From Cyanobacteriota bacterium (GTDB lineage: Bacteria; Cyanobacteriota; Cyanobacteriia; Phormidesmidales; Phormidesmidaceae): a stretch of 11,143 bases of DNA. Numbering within the stretch: the first letter of the stretch is position 1; every line of letters begins with the position of its first letter. The position numbers and the translations under genes are program-made. The stretch covers positions 1 through 11,143 of the forward strand of contig JAQCHG010000018.1 in NCBI GenBank assembly GCA_027619675.1, in the 5' to 3' direction. Shown here piece after piece: positions 6,774-11,143 of this stretch. The notes under the pieces are model-generated. The model was not told where the DNA came from, did not search any database, and saw nothing but the letters and a program-made list of their open reading frames with translations.

Positions 6774-7795
6774 CTATCGTCCTTTTAACCGCACCCGTGG
6801 ATCAAGCACTGCCATCAAGACATCCGCCAGGAAGTTGGCGGCAATGATCACGGTGGTGACGCAAACCAAAATCCCTGCCGCCGTGTTTTGGTCAGCATCC
6901 AAAAAGGCCAGCAATAGCTCTTGCCCCAGCTCCCCTAGCACCAAAATCGAGGCGACAATGGGCAATTCGTTAAAGGAGAAAAGTCAAATCCAATGGTAGA
7001 AACAATGGGCATGACCGCATGGCGGGCGGGATATTTAATCAACATCGGCCAGCCAGAAAGGCCCCGAGCCTGGGCAGCGGTGACATAGAGTTTGCCCATT
7101 TCATCTTTCATCAACCCCCGCATGGTTTGTAGTTGAAAGGCGGTCGTAGACCAGCCCAGCACCAGCAGCGGGATATAGGCATGACCCAGAAAATCCAGAA
7201 ATTTTGCCAATGAAAAGGGTTGGCCGCGAAACTCTTGGGACACCAGCCCCGTGACATCTAAGTTAAAGACAAAGGCGTTGAGCATTAACAGCACCAGGGC
7301 GATCGCGAAGTTGGGCAACGCTAACCCCAAATAGGAGATCAGAGTCACCACCCCGTCCGCCCATCCCGATTTTCGGGTGGCCACCCAAATCCCCACCGGA
7401 ATAGCAATCAGGTAGGAAAAAACCATCGCCCCAAGCACGAGGACAAAGGTGTAGAGAAACTTGTCGCCAATCAGGGCATTAACGGATGTTTCCACCCGAA
7501 AAGCGGGACCAAAGTCGAATCGGGTCATCACATGCCAGAGCCATTCCCCATAGCGCACCAAAAAGGGGCGATCGAGTCCTAGCTGGGCGCGCACCTGGTC
7601 GATTTCGGTTTGGGTGATGGTCACCCCAGTGCCGGAATATTTGCGAAACAATTCCCGTTCAGCATAGTCACCGGGCATCAGTTCGATCAGCCCGTAAATC
7701 ATGAACGAGACCGCTAATAGGGTCAGCGCTGCAATCAGCAATCGCCCTAAAAGAAACCGCCAAAAGGCTTCATTGGTTGCCGCGTTAGACGCCAT
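6774..7795 (-). pseudogene. Peptide-type ABC transporter permease, DppB/OppB-like, interrupted by a frameshift
   Basis: The frame starting at the ATG at 7795 encodes a clear DppB-type permease: FLLGRLLIAALTLLAVSFMIYGLIELMPGD at the N-terminus, several membrane segments, and the coupling loop YVTAAQARGLSGWPML. After STIGFDF (codons ending near 6980) the similarity stops, and a short unrelated tail ends at 6935. The missing C-terminus lies in the next frame from about 6974 to 6774: FNELPIVASILVLGELG, a last hydrophobic helix, and the family ending VLDPRVRLKGR. Joined, the protein would be about 339 residues, normal for DppB. The net change equals a 1-base loss or a 2-base gain within TTTTCTCCTTT; a duplicated TC would explain it. 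The rest of the gene is well preserved and the operon spacing is intact, so the break is very recent or a sequencing error. Without repair, the last helix is lost and the importer should fail. Confidence 0.85.
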
Positions 7796-7813
7796 AGCCC
7801 CCAGTTTGATACA

Positions 7814-7834
7814 TGCCCCTAGAGATGTAGGGCA
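7814..7834 (-). repeat. Leader hairpin before the permease operon
   Basis: TGCCCCTA (7814-7821) and TAGGGCA (7828-7834) pair over seven positions with one bulged C and a 6-base loop. It lies between the Pho-box-like array and the permease start at 7795, so it would be in the 5' leader of the operon mRNA or would overlap the promoter. No T-run follows, so it is not a terminator. Confidence 0.4.
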
Positions 7835-7837
7835 AAG

Positions 7838-7867
7838 ACGTAAAGCCCCGGTTAACTCAAGGTTAGG
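7838..7867 (-). promoter_or_regulatory. Candidate Pho box (three 8-mers at 11-bp period) for the transporter operon
   Basis: Read on the minus strand, three 8-mers separated by exactly 3 bases are CCTAACCT (7867-7860), GTTAACCG (7856-7849) and CTTTACGT (7845-7838). Against the cyanobacterial SphR/PhoB pattern PyTTAAPyPy(T/A) they match 7, 6 and 6 of 8 positions. The array ends 42 bases before the permease start, a normal place for an activator site next to a promoter. A convincing -10 element was not found. Because the flanking genes handle phosphorus compounds, phosphate-starvation control is a sensible inference. Confidence 0.55.
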
Positions 7868-7889
7868 GGGGCACTGAAGCGTGATCCCA

Positions 7890-7917
7890 AGCGATGGCTA
7901 AGCCGCTTGCCATCGCT
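7890..7917. repeat. Perfect 9-bp inverted repeat in the divergent region
   Basis: AGCGATGGC (7890-7898) and GCCATCGCT (7909-7917) are perfect inverted complements. The 10-base loop TAAGCCGCTT can itself add AAG/CTT pairs, giving a long hairpin. No T-run follows on either strand, so it is unlikely to be a terminator. It may be an operator, an RNA structure, or one copy of a dispersed palindromic repeat; only a genome-wide search would tell. Confidence 0.6.
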
Positions 7918-8124
7918 GCTAGGAGCCATATCTGACGGGCAATGGAACCAGGCAACAGGGAAAATTGATATGGGCTTAAAGATTCATAAAGTTGTCGTGG
8001 GTCTCATGCCAAATCCCTGTGAGGCTGCGCTCAACCAAAGGCTTATCCCCCTTACCCCTCAAAGGGTCATGAGTGGCAATCTCAAATGGAATGGGTATAA
8101 CGTTCAGAGTTAACGATAGCCGAC

Positions 8125-8154
8125 CTTAATTGCTCGGAAAACTATTCTTAATTG
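8125..8154 (+). promoter_or_regulatory. Candidate Pho box upstream of the phosphodiesterase gene
   Basis: CTTAATTG occurs at 8125-8132 and again, identically, at 8147-8154. The 22-bp distance is exactly two 11-bp Pho-box periods. Each matches 7 of 8 positions of PyTTAAPyPy(T/A). The 8-mer in the middle register, GGAAAACT (8136-8143), matches only 4 of 8, so the array is imperfect. A possible -10 with an ATAA core is CATAAC at 8169-8174, 14 bases after the array, which is a little far. The array lies 74 bases before the ATG at 8229 and would drive the phosphodiesterase and binding-protein genes. Confidence 0.45.
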
Positions 8155-8228
8155 ATTTCCAGTTTTTTCATAACAGGTTTTTAGTCCGCACTTGCTAATG
8201 TCCTTCCTGGATTTTGTTCAGGGCGGCT

Positions 8229-9089
8229 ATGGCGGAGCGCGTCATACTGGTGATTTTGGATGGGCTGCGGTTCGATGTGGCCCAGACCTCTATGGGCTAT
8301 TTAGCCCACTGGGTTGAAACCGCCCAAGCCAGCCTCTATCGGGTGCAGGCGGAATTGCCCACCTTATCCCGTCCCCTATATGAGGTTCTGCTCACGGGCA
8401 CTCCGGTTTCAATGAATGGCATTGGGGCCAATGATGTGGTGCGCCTGTCTCACCAACGCAGTGTGTTTCATCAAGCCACCGCTCAAGGGTTGACCACAGC
8501 CGCCGCCGCTTATAGCTGGTTTAGCGAACTGTATAATCGCGCCCCCTTCGATCCGATCAGCGATCGCGACCAGCACGATGTCACCCTACCCATCCAGCAC
8601 GGTCGCTTCTACTGGGCAGACAGCTATCCCGACTCCCATTTGTTGGCCGACGCCGAGATCCTACGGCAGCAGCACACCCCCGACTTTCTGCTGGTACATC
8701 CCATGGGCATCGACCATGCGGGGCATTGCTATGGAGGCAACAGTGCAGAATATCGCAACTGCGCCATCGCCATGGACTCGCTGCTGTCCCACTATCTGCC
8801 CCGGTGGCGAGGAGCGGGCTACACGATTTTGATTACCGCTGACCACGGCATGAATGCCGACGGCATGCACGGTGGCAACCTGCCGGATGTGCGCGAAGTG
8901 CCCCTGTTTTGCTTTGGTCCCCAATTTGAGCCTGGAATCCAGCAGCCTGCCCTAGCTCAACGGGCGATCGCCCCCCTGATTTGCGACCTGCTCGGGGTGC
9001 CCCCAGCGGCAGCCATGTCGCCCCCCCTGATCTCGGGTTACCCCTCCCAAGCTTCCCCTTCACACATTGCGGCTCCAGCCCCTACCTAG
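8229..9089 (+). CDS. Cytoplasmic phosphodiesterase/phosphonate-ester hydrolase of the alkaline phosphatase superfamily
   Basis: A 286-residue protein of the type I phosphodiesterase/nucleotide pyrophosphatase group. All elements of the two-metal site are visible: Asp11 in VILDGLR, nucleophile Thr45 in LPTLSRP, Asp162 and His166 in GIDHAGH, Asp205-His206 in ITADHGM, and His214 in MHGG. The superfamily includes nucleotide pyrophosphatases, phosphonate monoester hydrolases and phosphonoacetate hydrolase PhnA; the exact substrate cannot be read off. There is no signal peptide or membrane helix, so it acts in the cytoplasm, on imported substrate. The ATG at 8229 is chosen over an in-frame TTG at 8214 because AGGGCGG begins 9 bases ahead and the first strand follows at once. 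It is about as short as the fold allows. It is followed 71 bp later by the binding-protein gene, presumably in one operon, and is divergent from the permeases. It may release an aminophosphonate from an ester for the FAD and HAD enzymes. Confidence 0.85.
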   Translation: MAERVILVILDGLRFDVAQTSMGYLAHWVETAQASLYRVQAELPTLSRPLYEVLLTGTPVSMNGIGANDVVRLSHQRSVFHQATAQGLTTAAAAYSWFSELYNRAPFDPISDRDQHDVTLPIQHGRFYWADSYPDSHLLADAEILRQQHTPDFLLVHPMGIDHAGHCYGGNSAEYRNCAIAMDSLLSHYLPRWRGAGYTILITADHGMNADGMHGGNLPDVREVPLFCFGPQFEPGIQQPALAQRAIAPLICDLLGVPPAAAMSPPLISGYPSQASPSHIAAPAPT

Positions 9090-9097
9090 GGCCATGG

Positions 9098-9118
9098 CTG
9101 CTGAGCGGGTCTCAGCAG
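9098..9118 (+). repeat. Strong hairpin between the phosphodiesterase and binding-protein genes
   Basis: CTGCTGAG (9098-9105) and CTCAGCAG (9111-9118) form a perfect 8-bp stem with a 5-base loop, followed by a pyrimidine stretch (TCTATCTTCTCC) without a true T-run. It starts 9 bases after the stop of the phosphodiesterase gene. It may be a weak terminator or an mRNA-stabilising stem that lets the binding protein be made in excess, as is common for importer operons. Confidence 0.6.
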
Positions 9119-9160
9119 TCTATCTTCTCCATTCACAGACAAGGATCTCTGAGGAAAGCT

Positions 9161-11143
9161 ATGACACTTGCGCGGAAACGACTTGGATTTTTGGCGACCT
9201 CCTTGGCCGCAACCCTAGCCCTGGTAAGCTGTAGCACCAGCTCCGACAGCCCCAGGGCTGGTGGCGGTGGCGGCAATGCCGAGGGCAGTTGTCCGGCCAT
9301 GACCGTCGCAGACGATCAAGGAATTGCAGCCGGGGCATATCCCCAACAGTATGACCTCGCGGAATATCAAACAGTGGCGGGTTGCGAGATGACCTTCGTG
9401 GCCAACCCCGAAATTGAGGAACTGAACGGGCAAATTGCTGGTAACGCTGACCTGCCTCCCCTGGCAGAGCGCCTACCTGCTGAGCCTCTAGTGGTGGTGC
9501 CCTATGAAGCAGTAGGGGTTCATGGCGGCACCCTGAATGGGTTGTCCAAAGCCACCGAGTCCGGGACTTCCGACCTGCTGTCCGTCCGTCACGTCAACCT
9601 GTTCCGGTTCTCCGACGACCTGCAAACCATCGTCCCCAACGTGGCACGGGACTTTGAGTGGAACGATGATTTCACAGTTCTGACCGTGTACCTGCGGGAA
9701 GGCCACAAGTGGTCCGATGGCCAGCCCTTCACCGCTGAAGACATCGTCTTCTGGTACAACAATGTCCTCGCCGATGAAACCCTCTATTCCGAGGGCATCC
9801 CCGATCGCTTCTTGGTGGGCGGTGAACCCATGCAGGTAGAAGCCGTTGATGAAACCACCGTTACCTTTACCTTGGCCCAGCCCAAGCCCGGTTTAACAGC
9901 CCTGTTCGCCACCGACTACGCCCAACCCTTCCTGCCCAAGCATTTCCTCGGGCAGTACCATCCCGCTGTGGATGACAACGCCGAAGCCAACGCCACGGAA
10001 GCCGGCTTCGAGAGTTGGGATGAAGCCTTCAATTTTTACTACGGCAGCAGCGACTGGAAGGATGTGCCCTCTCCCCTGCTTAAGGATCCTGCTAAGGCAG
10101 AGAGCCTAGAGCGGGCGGTGATGCCTACCCTGGAATCCCACATTCTGATTTCCGACACGGCTGAAGGTCGCCAACTGGTGGCCAATCCCTACTTCCACCA
10201 AGTAGACACCACTGGCCAGCAGCTCCCCTACATCAGCCGGATTGATGAACTCTATGTGCCAGAGGTTGAAGTCCAAAACCTCAAGCTCTCCAATGGGGAA
10301 GTGGCCTACAAATCCCAGGCGGTGTTTGGTGAAGATCTGCCGGTGTTGCAGCAAAACGAGGCCCAAGGCAACTACGTGGTAGATGCCGTGCCCACCGTGG
10401 GTGAATCCATGGTGGTGTATTCCTTCAACGTCAATCACAAGGATGAAGGACTGCGGGAGATCTTCGGCGACCTCCGCTTCCGTCAGGCGGTCAGCCATGC
10501 CCTCAATCGAGAAGAGATCAATGAGTTGGTCTTCTTTGGCCTCGGCACCCCAGCCCAGTACACCGCCGTTGATCCCAATACGGTTAACTTCGTCACGGAG
10601 GAGCAGAAGACTTACCTAATCGAGTTCGATACCGACAAGGCGAATGAACTGCTGGATGATATGGGGTTGGTGGATGCCGATGGCGATGGCACCCGCGATC
10701 GCCTCGATGGCTCCCCCCTGGTCATTAACCTACAGTTCGCCACCCAAGGCGGCCCAGTGAAGATGCACGAGCTATTTGCCCAGTATCTGGATGATGTCGG
10801 GCTCAACGTGCAGCTCAAGGAAGTCACCTCTGACGAATATCGCGCCAGCCAAGCAGCCAACGACCTAGACATCATGACCTGGACCAAGGCCTACACGTCC
10901 GCCTTTTTAGCCGGGTCCCGCGAGCCTTTGTTCCCGCCCTTTGGCGATTACTTTAGCCTCACCAATGGCCACCTCTGGGCCAAATACATTGAGACCGATG
11001 GGGCCGAAGGTGTGGAGCCCCCCGAGTGGGTGACAGAATTGGATGCCAAGTCCATTGAGTACCAGTCCTACACCTTGGGAAGCCCTGAATCAGATGCCCT
11101 AGGTAAGGAGATTGTGGATCTGCTGCAATCTGAGCTGCTGTTC
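9161..11143 (+). CDS. Lipoprotein substrate-binding protein of a peptide-type ABC importer (SBP_bac_5), 3' end outside the window
   Basis: Open for 661 codons with no stop before the window ends. The ATG at 9161 has GAGGA 5 bases ahead. A lipoprotein signal is clear: MTLARKR, a hydrophobic core, and lipobox LVSC with Cys24, then a flexible linker with five glycines (34-38). The family 5 signature TVYLREGHKWSDGQPFTAED with FWYNNV follows, and further on FRQAVSHALNREEI, the conserved hinge-region motif. Residues 505-516 (DADGDGTRDRLD) have Asp at positions 1, 3, 5, 9 and 12 of an EF-hand-like loop and may bind calcium. The protein is longer than the usual 500-600 residues of this class. It would deliver substrate to the divergently encoded permeases. 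The class carries peptides, nickel, sugars and other solutes; the gene neighbourhood suggests an organophosphorus ligand, but nothing in the sequence proves that. Confidence 0.92.
   Translation, partial: MTLARKRLGFLATSLAATLALVSCSTSSDSPRAGGGGGNAEGSCPAMTVADDQGIAAGAYPQQYDLAEYQTVAGCEMTFVANPEIEELNGQIAGNADLPPLAERLPAEPLVVVPYEAVGVHGGTLNGLSKATESGTSDLLSVRHVNLFRFSDDLQTIVPNVARDFEWNDDFTVLTVYLREGHKWSDGQPFTAEDIVFWYNNVLADETLYSEGIPDRFLVGGEPMQVEAVDETTVTFTLAQPKPGLTALFATDYAQPFLPKHFLGQYHPAVDDNAEANATEAGFESWDEAFNFYYGSSDWKDVPSPLLKDPAKAESLERAVMPTLESHILISDTAEGRQLVANPYFHQVDTTGQQLPYISRIDELYVPEVEVQNLKLSNGEVAYKSQAVFGEDLPVLQQNEAQGNYVVDAVPTVGESMVVYSFNVNHKDEGLREIFGDLRFRQAVSHALNREEINELVFFGLGTPAQYTAVDPNTVNFVTEEQKTYLIEFDTDKANELLDDMGLVDADGDGTRDRLDGSPLVINLQFATQGGPVKMHELFAQYLDDVGLNVQLKEVTSDEYRASQAANDLDIMTWTKAYTSAFLAGSREPLFPPFGDYFSLTNGHLWAKYIETDGAEGVEPPEWVTELDAKSIEYQSYTLGSPESDALGKEIVDLLQSELLF

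Larger units (their letters stand above)
7796..8228. other. 433-bp divergent promoter region of the transporter system
   Basis: This is the region between the minus-strand permease operon and the plus-strand phosphodiesterase gene. It is more AT-rich toward the right, which suits promoters. It contains a leader hairpin (7814-7834), a three-repeat Pho-box-like array facing left (7838-7867), a strong inverted repeat (7890-7917) and a pair of CTTAATTG octamers facing right (8125-8154). A 68-codon frame at 7907-8113 starts with TTG inside the inverted repeat, has no ribosome site or recognisable content, and is not called. No RNA gene is recognised. Confidence 0.7.

Noticed and set aside
6960..6990. 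Programmed ribosomal frameshift in the permease gene
   Set aside because: The site TCT-CCT-TTA-ACG does not form a proper X-XXY-YYZ slippery heptamer, no strong downstream structure is evident, and DppB-type permeases are not known to use frameshifting.
7907..8113. 68-codon open frame in the divergent intergenic region
   Set aside because: It starts with TTG inside an inverted repeat, has no ribosome-binding site and shows no recognisable sequence features.
1..11143. Mobile element, CRISPR array, tRNA or rRNA
   Set aside because: No transposase or integrase-like protein, no regularly spaced direct repeats and no tRNA-like fold were found on reading either strand; the GCGATCGC repeats are the ordinary cyanobacterial HIP1 motif.

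Overview
The window is very probably chromosomal DNA of a cyanobacterium. The octamer GCGATCGC (HIP1) occurs nine times in 11.1 kb (794, 1911, 3773, 4083, 5420, 7299, 8560, 8964, 10695), a density typical of cyanobacteria and far above chance. Coding sequence is GC-rich and no RNA gene, CRISPR array or transposase is visible. Species cannot be named from this sequence.

Layout. (1) At the left edge, 1-955, a membrane-anchored efflux adaptor (minus strand, cut by the window edge) faces a divergent TetR-type regulator, with a perfect inverted repeat between them that looks like the regulator's operator. (2) From 7795 down to 979 lies a long minus-strand block. It holds two peptide-type ABC permeases (the first broken by a frameshift), two peptide-type ABC ATPases, a 194-bp spacer, then a Nudix hydrolase, a phosphonatase-like HAD hydrolase and an FAD-dependent amine oxidase. 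(3) A 433-bp intergenic region, 7796-8228, separates this block from a divergent plus-strand pair: a cytoplasmic phosphodiesterase of the alkaline-phosphatase superfamily and a large lipoprotein substrate-binding protein of the peptide (SBP_bac_5) class, which runs off the right edge.

The most interesting reading is that blocks 2 and 3 form one organophosphorus scavenging system. The HAD enzyme keeps the features that define phosphonoacetaldehyde hydrolase (DxAGT nucleophile motif and cap-domain Schiff-base lysine). It sits beside an FAD amine oxidase, a pairing known in phosphonate catabolism where the aminotransferase PhnW is absent. Here the pair accompanies a peptide-type importer and a cytoplasmic phospho/phosphonodiesterase instead of PhnCDE. 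A plausible pathway is import of an esterified or conjugated aminophosphonate, ester cleavage by the phosphodiesterase, oxidative deamination by the FAD enzyme, and C-P cleavage by the HAD enzyme to give phosphate. The substrate is inference.

Regulatory sequence agrees with this. Upstream of the permease operon there are three 8-mers at exact 11-bp period resembling the cyanobacterial Pho box (minus strand, 7838-7867). Two identical CTTAATTG octamers 22 bp apart lie upstream of the phosphodiesterase gene, and one exact CTTAACCT lies upstream of the Nudix gene. These are eye-found matches and have not been scored statistically.
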